A stretch of DNA of 64,000 nucleotides from Lachnospiraceae bacterium (lineage in GTDB: Bacteria; Bacillota; Clostridia; Lachnospirales; Lachnospiraceae). The translations under genes and the position numbers were made by a program. A model generated the notes under the pieces. That model was not told the origin of the DNA, did no database searches, and saw nothing but the letters and a program-made list of their open reading frames with translations. How positions within the stretch are numbered: position 1 is the first letter of the stretch; the number at the start of each line of letters is the position of its first letter. The stretch covers positions 310,001 to 374,000 of the forward strand of contig JAQVCW010000001.1 in assembly GCA_028689585.1 (NCBI GenBank). The letters are read 5' to 3'. Below are positions 33,483 to 45,780 of the stretch, in pieces.

Positions 33483-34328
33483 TTAATCCCATGTTTTGGG
33501 TTTATATAAGTATGAAGGTAAACTGGTATTACTATTTCCTTTGGCAGAATTTATTTGAAGTTGAGTTAGAAACAAACATTGACTTAAATCTGTATTGGAA
33601 ATATTGGTATCACGCATGTCTGCTCCTAAAAAATTTGCACCACACAAATTTGCCTGTTCTAAATTGGTTGCAATTAGCAGGGACATACTAAAATCCATTT
33701 TTTCAAGATTTTTATGTTTCATGTTTTTCCCCATATAGTTTTTTCCCTGTATCTTATTGGCACTATAAGAGTGTGTTTGAAAAACTGTACAAATACGTTT
33801 AAGATACGCATTTGACTTTTCGCAAAACAATTTTGTATCTAAAACAGCTAGCATTTCAATGGGTTTTTCTATTAAAGTACTTCCCTCATTTATTAAAAAC
33901 TTCGCTTGCTCCTTTTCTGACTGTGGCAAACGTAATATCAAACATTGGGATAAATACCACAATGTTTGATGTGTTCTCAAAACAACTAAATATGAATTGA
34001 TAATTTTTTCAGTTTCTTTTGGCAAAAGAGACTTCCATTCATGCGAAAGTTTGAGGTGACGTGTAATAAACTGCCCTGCTCCAAAACAATCATACACTAC
34101 ACACCCCTTTAATCCTTGTCGAGATAATTTTGAATGTATTTTGCATTTGTAATTAACTTGAAGATTTTCACAAACTTCTCCAGCTTTTTTATCTTTAGGA
34201 AATCCATCTGATTTTGTAAAACACAAGGCAACACAGCATAATCCGCAGCACTTCTCACAGTTAATCTTATATGGTTGAAATATAGATAAGTCTATATCCT
34301 TTTCAAATATTGTGTTAATTATTCTCAC
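33483..34328 (-). CDS. Pentapeptide-repeat protein with Cys-rich N-terminus
   Basis: 281 residues. The first 90 have many cysteines (NCEKCCGLCCVALCF, CKIH, GCVVYDCFGAGQF), like YkgJ-type metal-binding modules. The C-terminal part (about 205-265) is a short right-handed pentapeptide-repeat stretch (ATNLEQANLCGANFLGADMR). The start is probably GTG 34328. AT-rich coding unlike the mobilization genes, so likely recent cargo. It is divergent from a TetR gene. Pentapeptide proteins can mimic DNA and protect gyrase, but no such role can be shown here. Confidence 0.75.
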   Translation of the reverse strand: MRIINTIFEKDIDLSIFQPYKINCEKCCGLCCVALCFTKSDGFPKDKKAGEVCENLQVNYKCKIHSKLSRQGLKGCVVYDCFGAGQFITRHLKLSHEWKSLLPKETEKIINSYLVVLRTHQTLWYLSQCLILRLPQSEKEQAKFLINEGSTLIEKPIEMLAVLDTKLFCEKSNAYLKRICTVFQTHSYSANKIQGKNYMGKNMKHKNLEKMDFSMSLLIATNLEQANLCGANFLGADMRDTNISNTDLSQCLFLTQLQINSAKGNSNTSLPSYLYKPKTWD

Positions 34329-34368
34329 CTCACCTTAAAGTGTACCATTTGTGACATCTCTGTGTTAT

Positions 34369-34397
34369 AGTATAAATATAAAAAACTGACAAGTCAA
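34369..34397 (-). promoter_or_regulatory. Promoter of the pentapeptide-repeat gene
   Basis: TTGACT (34392-34397), 17 bp, TATACT (34369-34374) on the minus strand, in the divergent region shared with the TetR gene and therefore a likely target for it. Confidence 0.6.
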
Positions 34398-34448
34398 TCA
34401 GCACAAACGAAGTGCTACATAAATCGAAATATTGTGACAGGAGAAAGT

Positions 34449-35000
34449 ATGGAAAAAAAGTCAAATCCAATAGCAGAGCAATCCAAACAGTGGATTATGG
34501 AAGCAATGATTAGTTTATTAAAATATAAAGAATTTGAAAAAATATCCATTTCTGAATTAGTAAAAAAAGCCGGTCTATCAAGGAGGACTTTTTATCGTAA
34601 TTTTAATTCTAAGACAGAAGTTATTTTGAGTTATTGTGAAAAGTTATGCGTTGAATATTTATCTTACTTAGACAAGGATATAGATTATTCAGTCAAGCAT
34701 ATTGTAGAAGTATATTTTACCTTTTGGGAACAACATTTAGAATTTTTGTATTTACTATCAAATAACGATTTGCTTTGTCATTTAATCGAAGTATCAAACA
34801 GATACTGGGATACAATTTATGAGAGATTTCAAAGGCATTGGAAAGATAATAGCAGTAAAATAGAATTAGAATATTGTTTACTATTCAACATGGGTGGGTT
34901 ATGGAATATTCTAATGAAATGGTTATATAGTGACACAAGAGAATCGCCTAAAGAACTCGAAAAATTGGTAAAGCATTCTTTGAAATTATTCATAACATAG
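34449..35000 (+). CDS. TetR/AcrR family regulator (cargo)
   Basis: 183 residues. Helix-turn-helix at 20-60 (ISISELVKKAGLSRRTFYRNFNSKTEV), then an all-helical domain of the TetR_C group with many aromatic residues (VEVYFTFWEQHLEFLYLL). ATG 34449 follows AGGAG by 5 nt. It is the only plus-strand gene in the element and is divergent from the pentapeptide gene, which it probably controls. Its AT-rich codon use matches that of the pentapeptide gene. Confidence 0.85.
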   Translation: MEKKSNPIAEQSKQWIMEAMISLLKYKEFEKISISELVKKAGLSRRTFYRNFNSKTEVILSYCEKLCVEYLSYLDKDIDYSVKHIVEVYFTFWEQHLEFLYLLSNNDLLCHLIEVSNRYWDTIYERFQRHWKDNSSKIELEYCLLFNMGGLWNILMKWLYSDTRESPKELEKLVKHSLKLFIT

Positions 35001-35047
35001 TAGACAATATCAAGGGGGCACAGTAGTATTACTACTATATTCCGCTG

Positions 35048-35398
35048 TTAATAATGTATCAGTTCCGCAAAAATAATTTCCTCCACCTGTGCCTTAATCG
35101 TATTCATCAAGCTCACCCATTCCATTTGGTCGGTCTTTTTAAGCTGCTCCGTAATGCCCGCCGCTTTCATCAGCGGCGGCATCAGCCTTTCTAATCGCTC
35201 GTTGGCTGCTTGGTCGATTTCAAGCAAGTGAGGATAGAGCTTTTCAGATAAAAGCAAGCTGTTAAACAATGTGGGGCGGTGTTCCTGTAAATAGGTTTTT
35301 CTCATGCGCCCATATTTGCCAATGGGCTGTGTCGGCTGTACGCTCAATGCTAAATTGGGAATGAAATAATCCCCGTTTTTGATATACTCTAATTTCAT
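35048..35398 (-). CDS. tnpV: Transposon-encoded protein TnpV
   Basis: 116 residues matching TnpV of Tn4451-family elements: MKLEYIKNGDYFIPNL, then KYGRMRKTYLQEHRP and a helical end. AAGGAG is 9 nt before ATG 35398. It follows the recombinase with a 19-nt gap. TnpV has been suggested to assist the recombinase, but it is dispensable for Tn4451 excision. Confidence 0.88.
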   Translation of the reverse strand: MKLEYIKNGDYFIPNLALSVQPTQPIGKYGRMRKTYLQEHRPTLFNSLLLSEKLYPHLLEIDQAANERLERLMPPLMKAAGITEQLKKTDQMEWVSLMNTIKAQVEEIIFAELIHY

Positions 35399-35417
35399 CG
35401 TTTTACACTCCTTTTTG

Positions 35418-36893
35418 TTATCGTGCGGCGGCTCTCTGCGGCTCTGATTGTGGCAAGCTGCTTGTGAGCAGATACACACCCTTTGCCATGTCCTCGGCTC
35501 GGAGGGCGGCTTTCTTTTCCTCCATTTTCTTGCGTTTCTCGGATTTTGTCCGTTCCTCATATTCTCTCTGCTTACCGTTAGCCTTGCGGCGTAAATAGTT
35601 TTGATGCAGCCTGTCCTTGCGTTCCTCTTTCTTGCGTAATTCCTCCTGTTCCTCGGCGGTGAGAACAACCTCACCAAAGTGGGGCGGTACATATTTACCC
35701 ACGAAATTAAAGTAAATCTCAACCTCCTGTGTGGTGTCTTGGCTGCCCTTGCGGTCACGCTCATGGACAAGGATTTTTTCTACAAACTCATTGAGCATGG
35801 TATTTGTCATGGTGTCGAAATTCTCGTATTTTTCAATAAGGGCAATGAATTTGGTTGCTGATTTTTGGCTCTGCTCAAAGCCGATGATAGCCTTTTCAAG
35901 CTCTGCAATCTCGGCTGCAAGCTCGCCCTGTTCCTTTGCATATTGGGCATCAAGGGCGGCATATCGGGCATCGGGCAGCTTGCCTAAAGCGTTATCCTCA
36001 TAAATTTTACATATCAGCTTTTCAAGCTCTGCGGCTCGTTTTTCCGCCACGGCAAGCCGTTTCTTTTGCTTGGCGATGTTGGCGGTCTGCTGTGCGGTTT
36101 GTGTTTCCTGCACGGTGCGGATAAACTCGGCTCGGTCACTCTTGGAATACACCGCAATCGCTCGGAGCATATCGGCAACCAAAACCATAACCACCTCGGC
36201 ATTGATGCGGTGCTGTGTGGAGCAGAGAACGCCAACGGGTACTCTGCTATATGCGGAACAGGCATATTGCGGTGTGCGTTTGCCGTTACTGGTACGGTGA
36301 ACATACATCTTGCTGCCGCAATCGGCACAGTACATCAGTCCTGTCAACGGCTGCAATTCGCCAAAACCATCGGGATAGCGGCGAACGCTCCCTCGGATAC
36401 GCTGCACATTTTCAAAGGTTTCTTGGTCGATAATCGGCTCATGGGTATTCTCAAAAATCGTCCATTCGCTTTCATCCACATACTTGCTTTTCTTGTCCTT
36501 AAAGTGCTTGCGGGTTTTGAAATTAACGGTATGCCCTAAGTATTCACGCTTTTTAAGGATTTGTACGATAGTGGAGGAACACCAACCGCAAGGGTCTTTG
36601 AAAGTCTTAGTTTTATTCACGCCCTCGCCATATTGTGCCATATGGACAGCAGGAATTTCAATTTTTTGCTGTGTGAGTAATTGGGAAATCTGATACGGTC
36701 CGAACCCCTCCATTGTTAGGCTGAAAATCTGGCGTACAACAGCGGCGGCATCATCGTCAATCACCCAATGTTCCCGTTTTTCGTCTGCCCAAAGGTAGCC
36801 GTATGGCACTTGCCCCGTCATGTGCTTGCCGCTCATGCCTTTCGCCTTAAAAACAGACTTGATTTTGCGGCTTGTATCCCTCGCATAAAATTC
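35418..36893 (-). CDS. tnpX: TnpX-type large serine recombinase, exon 2
   Basis: 491 codons that continue the recombinase after the group II intron: EFYARDTSRKIKSVFKAKG, the recombinase domain (GYLWADEKREHW, YLGHTVNFKTRKHF), the zinc ribbon (GLMYCADCGSKMYV) and a long coiled-coil (VAEKRAAELEKLICKIYEDN). Joined to exon 1 (39398-39790) it gives an intact protein of about 622 residues. It should catalyse excision and insertion of the element, but only after the intron has been spliced from its mRNA. Confidence 0.9.
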   Translation of the reverse strand, partial: EFYARDTSRKIKSVFKAKGMSGKHMTGQVPYGYLWADEKREHWVIDDDAAAVVRQIFSLTMEGFGPYQISQLLTQQKIEIPAVHMAQYGEGVNKTKTFKDPCGWCSSTIVQILKKREYLGHTVNFKTRKHFKDKKSKYVDESEWTIFENTHEPIIDQETFENVQRIRGSVRRYPDGFGELQPLTGLMYCADCGSKMYVHRTSNGKRTPQYACSAYSRVPVGVLCSTQHRINAEVVMVLVADMLRAIAVYSKSDRAEFIRTVQETQTAQQTANIAKQKKRLAVAEKRAAELEKLICKIYEDNALGKLPDARYAALDAQYAKEQGELAAEIAELEKAIIGFEQSQKSATKFIALIEKYENFDTMTNTMLNEFVEKILVHERDRKGSQDTTQEVEIYFNFVGKYVPPHFGEVVLTAEEQEELRKKEERKDRLHQNYLRRKANGKQREYEERTKSEKRKKMEEKKAALRAEDMAKGVYLLTSSLPQSEPQRAAAR

Positions 36894-39802
<2,909 letters not shown>

Positions 39803-39871
39803 CTATGCTCTAATCGACTTCACTAACCATGAGAAAAAACATGATTAAGTTGTCTTTTAGAGCATATAACA

Positions 39872-41022
39872 CCTAATGCCTGGAAATAATTTGTCACCAC
39901 ATTAATGACACCCAGCATTGGAGCAGACAAACACAAAATCCTCAGAAAAAAACCTGTTTGTTCAACCAGCTTCTCATCATGCAGAAATATGGCAGCAAGT
40001 GGTCTGCTAAACAGCAAAAAGCACACAGTAAAGATGGCTCCCAGTGTAACTCCGTACCCAATCGAATACTTCATGGTATCTGACATTCTTTTTTTCTCAC
40101 CAGCACCATAATAGTATCCAAGCAGCGGTGTAATGCCCTGTGCCAATCCTACCAATAACATGACAGGAACCATATCAATCTTATATGCAATTCCATACGA
40201 TGCAACTGCATCAGAGCCATAAATTCCAATAAAATTATTTAATACTATATTCCCAACGCTCATTAGAACGGTAATCAATGCTCCCGGAACGCCAATGGTC
40301 ACCACATTTTTTACCATTCTTGTATCAGGTTTGAAGTGCGACGGTGTCAACTGTATCAGTTCATTTCCCTTCACTTCTTTGCGAATCATACATACAATAT
40401 AATAGACACTGGCACACACAAAACCTAACGATGTTGCAAGTGCTGCTCCGGCAGTTCCCCAGTGAAGACCAACGATAAATACATAATCCAGAACAATGTT
40501 AATCGCATTGCCAAGAACAAGTCCAATGGTACTTTCTTTAATCATTCCTGCTGAGCGAAGTAAATGTATCAGTCCATTCGCAATCATGATAAATGGTGCA
40601 CCCAGAAAAATATATTTCAGATAATCACAGGTATAACCCATATTGGCTTCGTCTGCTCCAATCAATTGTGCCAGTGGCTTCGAAAAGAGTAAGCCCATGG
40701 TAAGCGTTACTATTCCCGCTGCAGTCATCGCATAGACACAAAAATTCATTGTTGTTCCAGCTTCTTTTTTCTTATCTTCCCCTAATAATCTGGCTATGAC
40801 ACTGCTGCCGCCCATTCCAAAAATGCAGGCGATTGACATAATAATAAGCAAAATCGGTGCACAAAGCGTCACTGCTGCAATCATTGCCGGTTCCTTTGTC
40901 ATCGACACAAAAAATGTATCTGCAATGTTATAAATCAGAGTTGTCAACTGCCCCAGCATAGCAGGTAACCCAACCCTCATAATTGCCTTTGGTATATTTT
41001 TTTCTTCAAAAACTGTAGCCAT
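39872..41022 (-). pseudogene. MATE efflux transporter, 5' part, disrupted by the element
   Basis: 384 codons of a MATE transporter (NIADTFFVSM, FGMGGSSVIARLLGEDKK, GLHWGTAGAALATSLG) that end at FQALG and then read 16 foreign codons into the element before a stop at 39823. The remaining 60 codons are at 26261-26440. Loss of the last two helices should inactivate it unless the element excises. It is divergent from the Crp-like gene at 41120, which probably regulated it. Confidence 0.92.
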
Positions 41023-41088
41023 TTCTTTAAAATCTCCTTCTTCTTTTCCTTGTACGCTGATTCATTATATTGTAAAATAAAAAATACA

Positions 41089-41108
41089 AACAAGACATTT
41101 GTCTTGTT
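41089..41108. promoter_or_regulatory. Palindrome between MATE and Crp-like genes
   Basis: AACAAGACA-TT-TGTCTTGTT, perfect 9-bp arms, placed a few bases before the ribosome binding site of the Crp-like gene. A likely operator for that regulator. Confidence 0.65.
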
Positions 41109-41119
41109 AGGAGGATTTT

Positions 41120-41755
41120 ATGAAGAAAATATATGATTCTAATCAAATAAACTCATACCTTGAGAAATGTCGCTTCCGCTCTATTTTGGAATCTCTGCAT
41201 ATTGATTTATTTTTGACGGAATACCATAAGGGCGAACTGGTTACTTCGCCTTTTCATGAAGAACAACTATTTCAAATAGTTGTATCCGGTTCTTTAAATA
41301 TTTATTTCATTCGGGATGATGGAACAAGATATTCTCTTTCCAGCGGAAACACGGACTATATTCTTGGCGATATGGAATGCTTTTATCCTCGCAGCAGCAA
41401 TGTCTTTGTAGAAGCCACGGAGGATGTCCTTTGTATTTCATTTCTTCTCAATCAAAACAGAGAGAGGCTACTGGCAGACAATGCCTTTTTAAAACTTGTC
41501 TGCAATAGCCTCTGTCAGAAAATGGGCGTCATCACTACCATGGATGCTGCCCCTGCATCTTTAACTGAGCGGGTAATTTCTTATATGAATTATAAATGCA
41601 GTAATAGAACATTTACAGGTCTTGAAAAAGCAGCATTTCATCTTCATTGCAGTTCCCGGCAGCTTCAACGAGTTATGAATAGGTGTATAGCTGATGGAAT
41701 CGTCAATCGATTAGGAAAAGGCACCTATCAGTTAATTCGTAATCCACCACAGTGA
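41120..41755 (+). CDS. Crp/Fnr family transcriptional regulator
   Basis: 211 residues: a cyclic-nucleotide-binding-like beta barrel (residues 30-120, FQIVVSGSLNIYFIRDDGTRY) and a C-terminal winged helix (FHLHCSSRQLQRVMNRCIADG). The cAMP-contact Arg/Ser pattern of Crp is absent, as is an Fnr-type cysteine set, so the signal is unknown. AGGAGG is 5 nt before the ATG. It is divergent from the disrupted MATE gene with a palindrome between them. Confidence 0.85.
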   Translation: MKKIYDSNQINSYLEKCRFRSILESLHIDLFLTEYHKGELVTSPFHEEQLFQIVVSGSLNIYFIRDDGTRYSLSSGNTDYILGDMECFYPRSSNVFVEATEDVLCISFLLNQNRERLLADNAFLKLVCNSLCQKMGVITTMDAAPASLTERVISYMNYKCSNRTFTGLEKAAFHLHCSSRQLQRVMNRCIADGIVNRLGKGTYQLIRNPPQ

Positions 41756-41763
41756 CGTTGCCA

Positions 41764-42267
41764 TCACTCCTGTTTGGCAGGTGCAATTTTCGAATATCCG
41801 TTCCATGCAAACAGGGCTTCTTCCTCTGCATTTCCATATACCTGCTCCACATCACAGATATACAGATAATGATCTCCGACCTCGTGATATTCTTTCATGC
41901 TGCATTGAATCGCAACACGACTATGCACAGGAATTTTAATTGTACTTCCCTCAACATCTGCAAGCTCGATTCCAAATGTGCCCGCCTTATCGGTGTCACG
42001 TCCTGTTGTGCTCCCGCACTTCATTGCTGCTTCGGCCATCGCTGCGCCGGGAATGGTCAAAATAACCTTATGATTATTTCGTACCATTTCACCGCTGTAA
42101 GAAGTTTTTGCCATCGCATAGGCAATCATGTTCGGATTGAAAGAGAGATATGTCCACCAGGATACTGTGGCAAGATTGGTCGTGCCATCCGGCTTTTGGG
42201 TACACACAATGGTCAGCGGATTTGGTGAAGTCAGTCTTGATGCCTGTGGCAAATTTATTTTTTTCAT
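41764..42267 (-). CDS. Flavin reductase-like FMN-binding protein
   Basis: 167 residues of the flavin-reductase-like split barrel: PLTIVCTQKPDGTTNLATVSWWTYLS, given here as PLTIVCTQKPDG and TNLATVSWWTYLS, then FNPNMIAYAMAKTSYS. It should bind FMN and reduce flavin or an aromatic substrate with NAD(P)H. It converges with the Crp-like gene and follows the NTF2-like, flavodoxin-fold and second flavin reductase genes on the same strand, forming a likely operon. Confidence 0.85.
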   Translation of the reverse strand: MKKINLPQASRLTSPNPLTIVCTQKPDGTTNLATVSWWTYLSFNPNMIAYAMAKTSYSGEMVRNNHKVILTIPGAAMAEAAMKCGSTTGRDTDKAGTFGIELADVEGSTIKIPVHSRVAIQCSMKEYHEVGDHYLYICDVEQVYGNAEEEALFAWNGYSKIAPAKQE

Positions 42268-42322
42268 TTTATCTATTTCCTTCCTACTGTTTTAATATAC
42301 TTTTGAACTTTTCCTATCCTGA

Positions 42323-42706
42323 TTATTTCTGAATGGTATTGGAGTTCTGGTTATAGGCCTTTGCTACACATTTCCATTCACCGTTCATCTTCAGCAGAAG
42401 AAGAACATCTGTGAAGTCAATGCGGTTGCCCCAGCCTTCTTCCAGCACACGCACAACCGCCAGAGATTCTTCCACCATCAGCACATCGACACGGGCTTTG
42501 AAGTGATCGCCGCCGGGTACGGTATCAACATTGTGGTAAAACTGCTCGATAGAGCCATGCTCCAGCTTGCCATCCAGATAACCAAACAGCACAGCCTCAT
42601 CGGTAAACAATTCCTTCGCATATTTGCTGTTGCCCTCTGCAACACTCTTAACAAAATTCATAGCCGCAGCCTCAACCGCCTGATACTCTTTCATTTCTGA
42701 TCTCAT
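42323..42706 (-). CDS. NTF2-like (SnoaL/lumazine-binding) protein
   Basis: 127 residues: an alpha-beta cone fold of the NTF2-like superfamily (AAAMNFVKSVAEGNSKYAKELFTDEAV ... ITFTDVLLLLKMNGEWKCVAKAY-like end). Such proteins bind small hydrophobic ligands or catalyse isomerisations. AGGAGG is 8 nt before ATG 42706, deeper than the longest frame. It lies in the flavin reductase operon. Confidence 0.82.
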   Translation of the reverse strand: MRSEMKEYQAVEAAAMNFVKSVAEGNSKYAKELFTDEAVLFGYLDGKLEHGSIEQFYHNVDTVPGGDHFKARVDVLMVEESLAVVRVLEEGWGNRIDFTDVLLLLKMNGEWKCVAKAYNQNSNTIQK

Positions 42707-42782
42707 AGTGAAAACCTCCTGATTTATGATTGTTTGATTTATGATTATTTGATTTATATAAAGCATCTCGCCTTATAACGAA

Positions 42783-43331
42783 TTAGATATTATTTCCAAG
42801 TTCAAAGGCTTTTTGAAGTTCCGGCTTTCCTGTGATGTCGCCCACATCACCATTCCCTCCGGCAAGGACATGACCGAGATTGCTCCATTTTAGATGTTCC
42901 ATCAGATGGTCGTAGTAAAGCGCAACATCCTCAAATCCATGTCCCTCTGCTGACATCAACAGTGCCGATGCTCTGTCGTGTCCACGAAGTAAGTTGCCAT
43001 CTCCTTCTTCCAATGCAAACAGACGGTCAATCGCTGTTCTTATCTGACCACTCATATTCCAGTAATACAGTGGGGTAGCAAGGACAATCACATCGCATTC
43101 TTTTACTACAGGATAAATCTGCATCATATCATCCTTTTGCACACACGGACATTCTCTGCTGCTGTGACCACCGAAACAGCCCTTGCAGCCATGAATATCC
43201 ATACTATCCAAAAAGAATTCTGTCACGGTGTTTCCTGCGCTTTCCGCTCCCTCGGTAAAAGAACGTACCCGTGCAGATGTATTTCCCTTTTTTCGCGGAC
43301 TTCCATTTAAAATAACTATGTTTTTTCCCAT
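42783..43331 (-). CDS. NAD(P)H-dependent flavodoxin-fold oxidoreductase
   Basis: 182 residues of the FMN reductase/iron-sulphur flavoprotein type: ILNGSPRKKGNTSARV phosphate loop, CKGCFGG and ECPCVQKDDM with cysteines that in relatives bind a cluster, and ATPLYYWNMSGQIRTAIDR. It would pass electrons from NAD(P)H to flavins or quinones in the cytoplasm. It is 13 nt downstream of the next flavin reductase gene. Confidence 0.88.
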   Translation of the reverse strand: MGKNIVILNGSPRKKGNTSARVRSFTEGAESAGNTVTEFFLDSMDIHGCKGCFGGHSSRECPCVQKDDMMQIYPVVKECDVIVLATPLYYWNMSGQIRTAIDRLFALEEGDGNLLRGHDRASALLMSAEGHGFEDVALYYDHLMEHLKWSNLGHVLAGGNGDVGDITGKPELQKAFELGNNI

Positions 43332-43344
43332 ATATACACCTCGC

Positions 43345-43917
43345 TTATTTCTTCATCAGATCAGTGCCGCTTTTCCATGCCTGCCCAACCTTTTCGCCAA
43401 TGGCATAATAGCCATGCTGCATCTGATCAAAAGCAAACGCATGAATCTTTGCTGCATCAATTTTTCCAGCATCATCCAACACTTTCTCATCTGCAATCAC
43501 ATTGATGATTTTTCCAAGAACACGCAGACCATAAGACTGACTCTGCATCTCTACTACTTCGCACTCTAATGTAATCGGGTATTCTGTAATAACCGGAGCA
43601 TCCACACGTTCACTTTTCACTGCATGAAGTCCTGTTCGTTCAAATTTATCCGCCATCTTGTTCGAAGTAGCTGTGCCGAGGAAATCGGATTCTCTCAGCG
43701 TATCCGTCCCTGGAACAGCAAGGGTGAATGCTTTTCTTGCTTCCAGGTTTTCAACGGTCTTATGTTCCGCTTCCAGATTCAGTGCTACCATGTTCTCTGC
43801 ACAGATTCCACCCCAAGCCATCATCATCACATCAACTGTGTCGTTCTCATTGTAAGTGCCGATCATATAAGTCGGCATAGGAAACAGATAAGCCTGCACT
43901 CCAAAATTCTTTGTCAT
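43345..43917 (-). CDS. Flavin reductase family protein
   Basis: 190 residues. FMN-binding split barrel with PMPTYMIGTYNENDTVDVMMMAWGG at the start and NLEARKAFTLAVPGTDTLRESDFLG, characteristic of the flavin-reductase/DIM6 family. AGGAGG lies 6 nt before ATG 43917. It is the first gene of the operon divergent from the HxlR regulator. Confidence 0.88.
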   Translation of the reverse strand: MTKNFGVQAYLFPMPTYMIGTYNENDTVDVMMMAWGGICAENMVALNLEAEHKTVENLEARKAFTLAVPGTDTLRESDFLGTATSNKMADKFERTGLHAVKSERVDAPVITEYPITLECEVVEMQSQSYGLRVLGKIINVIADEKVLDDAGKIDAAKIHAFAFDQMQHGYYAIGEKVGQAWKSGTDLMKK

Positions 43918-44050
43918 AATAATCCTCCTTGTTTTCACGGAGTGAAAATCCGAGCCCCTCTGGCGAGGAGAGGATTTCATCTCCTTTTCTTTGCAAATTG
44001 ACTTTTTCCAATTGAGTTATTATAATCATATAAAGAATGAAACTTTATTC

Positions 44051-44077
44051 AAGTACGCACATTCAGGTGCGATACTT
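44051..44077. promoter_or_regulatory. Inverted repeat in the HxlR intergenic region
   Basis: AAGTACGCAC and GTGCGATACTT, six bases apart, with one inserted base in the right arm. It lies 39 nt before the HxlR start and is a plausible HxlR operator controlling both directions. Confidence 0.55.
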
Positions 44078-44115
44078 ACATCAAGTTAATATACTTACCT
44101 AAAGGAGAGTGTACA

Positions 44116-44445
44116 ATGGGGATTATGTGCATTAATGATGCAAGCTTAGAAGACACTGGTTTCAGCTACACCATGTCGCTGATTCAGGGGAAATATAAAA
44201 TGTTTATTCTGTATACCCTGATGGAATTTAAGATAGTCCGATTTAACGAGCTAAAGAAATATATTAAAACAATTTCCTACAAAACCCTTAGTTCAACATT
44301 AAAGGAATTGGAATCAGATGGTCTTGTCCACCGTGAAGAATACCCGCAGATTCCTCCAAAAGTGGAGTACAGCTTAACAGAAAAAGGAAAATCTCTCATT
44401 CCAATATTGGATGGTATGTGTGAATGGGGAGATCAGCATAGGTAA
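44116..44445 (+). CDS. HxlR family transcriptional regulator
   Basis: 109 residues. Winged helix of the HxlR/DUF24 group (MSLIQGKYKMFILYTLMEFK, RFNELKKYIKTISYKTLSSTLKELE, EYSLTEKGKSL). One cysteine near residue 5 (IMCIND) sits where redox-sensing HxlR/YodB-type proteins have theirs. AAAGGAG is 8 nt before the ATG. It is divergent from the flavin reductase operon, so it likely senses electrophiles or quinones. Confidence 0.9.
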   Translation: MGIMCINDASLEDTGFSYTMSLIQGKYKMFILYTLMEFKIVRFNELKKYIKTISYKTLSSTLKELESDGLVHREEYPQIPPKVEYSLTEKGKSLIPILDGMCEWGDQHR

Positions 44446-44568
44446 TATAGAAGATTTCTTATTATTTCTTTTCAATCACCTTTTTTGTCCTCAGCCGGGC
44501 AAGCAGATAGGCATATTCCTTCTGACAGCTATGTATTGGAAAAGATTAAAACTACCAATTTGCGCACC

Positions 44569-44607
44569 AAAAATACCCACCGGGGAAATTACTCCTCAGT
44601 GGGCATT
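44569..44607 (-). terminator. Terminator of the RhuM/Doc gene
   Basis: GCCCACTGAGGAG / CCCCGGTGGG imperfect stem, followed by TATTTTTGG on the minus strand, about 25 nt after the stop. Confidence 0.6.
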
Positions 44608-44630
44608 AAGATTCCGTTTGAAATTTTATT

Positions 44631-45566
44631 TTAGAGATCCTGGCACCCTTTCAAAAAATTCATTACCAGTTTAACCATCGTCTCTTTTTCCTCTGGCTTC
44701 GATTCTGCAATCATGATTGTAATCGCAACCAATGTATAATCTTCAATGATTTTATTACCATCCAGCATTAGCATTCCATTCTTGTCCAAAAAGTATAAGA
44801 ACATTGTCGCTGCAATCCTCTTATTACCATCCGAAAACGAATGATTTTTTGTAACAAAATACAGAAGATTAGCCGCTTTCTCTTCAACAGATGGATAAAC
44901 ATCCTGACCGCCAAAGGTCTGGTATATTGTTCCTATACTACCTGCAAAAGAATCATCTTTTTCGTTGCCAAACAATTCACTATCTGATGTGAATTTCATT
45001 TTTGATATAACGTCTTTGCATTCTTCATAGGTTAATACGTACGTTGTCACATTACCTTTCGGTTTACTAATTCTCTGATGATCATAATCATCCAGCATAT
45101 CCAGTGCGACAGTATATTGTTCTACTACACTTAGAACCTGCTTTGCGTCTAACATCTGATCTGTTCGCTTCATAATTCGCACAACCTCATTTAACTGACT
45201 TATGCGATTATTATTTACTGCATAACCTTTTAGTATGTACTCTTTTAATACCGAGTTAGCCCATCTACGGAATTCTACGCCTCGCTGTGATTTTACACGA
45301 TAACCAACTGAAATAATCATATCTAAATCATAATGCTCTACATTATATGTTTTCCCATCTGAAGCAGTTGTCGCAAATTTTGCGACAACTGAATTATCTA
45401 GTTCTTCTCTCAATGAATTGTTTATATGTTTTCCTATCGTCTTGACATCTCTCCCGAACAATTCTGCCATCTGGATCCTGTTCAGCCATACAGTATCCCC
45501 CTCCACATTTACATCTAACCTTACATTTCCATCCGTTGATTCAAATAATACCAATTCATTTTTCAT
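44631..45566 (-). CDS. RhuM-like protein with C-terminal Fic/Doc domain
   Basis: 311 residues. The N-terminal 110 match the RhuM/ORF6N-like region (TVWLNRIQMAELFGRDVKTIGKHI, GVEFRRWANSVLKEYILKGY). The C-terminal part is a Doc-type Fic domain with HSFSDGNKRIAATMF. Doc proteins phosphorylate or otherwise modify targets such as EF-Tu; RhuM-Doc fusions are often encoded with a small antitoxin-like regulator. AGGAGG is 8 nt before ATG 45566, and the gene overlaps the helix-turn-helix gene by 11 nt. Confidence 0.9.
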   Translation of the reverse strand: MKNELVLFESTDGNVRLDVNVEGDTVWLNRIQMAELFGRDVKTIGKHINNSLREELDNSVVAKFATTASDGKTYNVEHYDLDMIISVGYRVKSQRGVEFRRWANSVLKEYILKGYAVNNNRISQLNEVVRIMKRTDQMLDAKQVLSVVEQYTVALDMLDDYDHQRISKPKGNVTTYVLTYEECKDVISKMKFTSDSELFGNEKDDSFAGSIGTIYQTFGGQDVYPSVEEKAANLLYFVTKNHSFSDGNKRIAATMFLYFLDKNGMLMLDGNKIIEDYTLVAITIMIAESKPEEKETMVKLVMNFLKGCQDL

Positions 45567-45765
45567 CAGCAATACCTCCTGATTTATCCAGCTTCTCCAT
45601 CTTTACCTGATATGTCATCAGCCGCAGTACATAGTCTGGTAACTTTCGATGACCTAACTCCCATTCTGTCATCGTTCTATATGGAATACCAAAATATGCA
45701 CAGAATTCCTTTCTATTCATCCCTGTACTTTCCCTAAGTGTTCTTACCTGATCCTTAATCTCCAT
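45556..45765 (-). CDS. XRE-type helix-turn-helix regulator (antitoxin-like)
   Basis: 69 residues, almost entirely a Cro/C1-type helix-turn-helix (RTLRESTGMNRKEFCAYFGIPYRTMTEWE, centred on residues 10-40). AGGAGG is 6 nt before the ATG. It precedes and overlaps the RhuM/Doc gene and has matching palindrome arms around its promoter, the layout of a self-regulating toxin-antitoxin pair. Confidence 0.82.
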   Translation of the reverse strand: MEIKDQVRTLRESTGMNRKEFCAYFGIPYRTMTEWELGHRKLPDYVLRLMTYQVKMEKLDKSGGIADEK

Positions 45766-45780
45766 AACATACCTCCTTTT

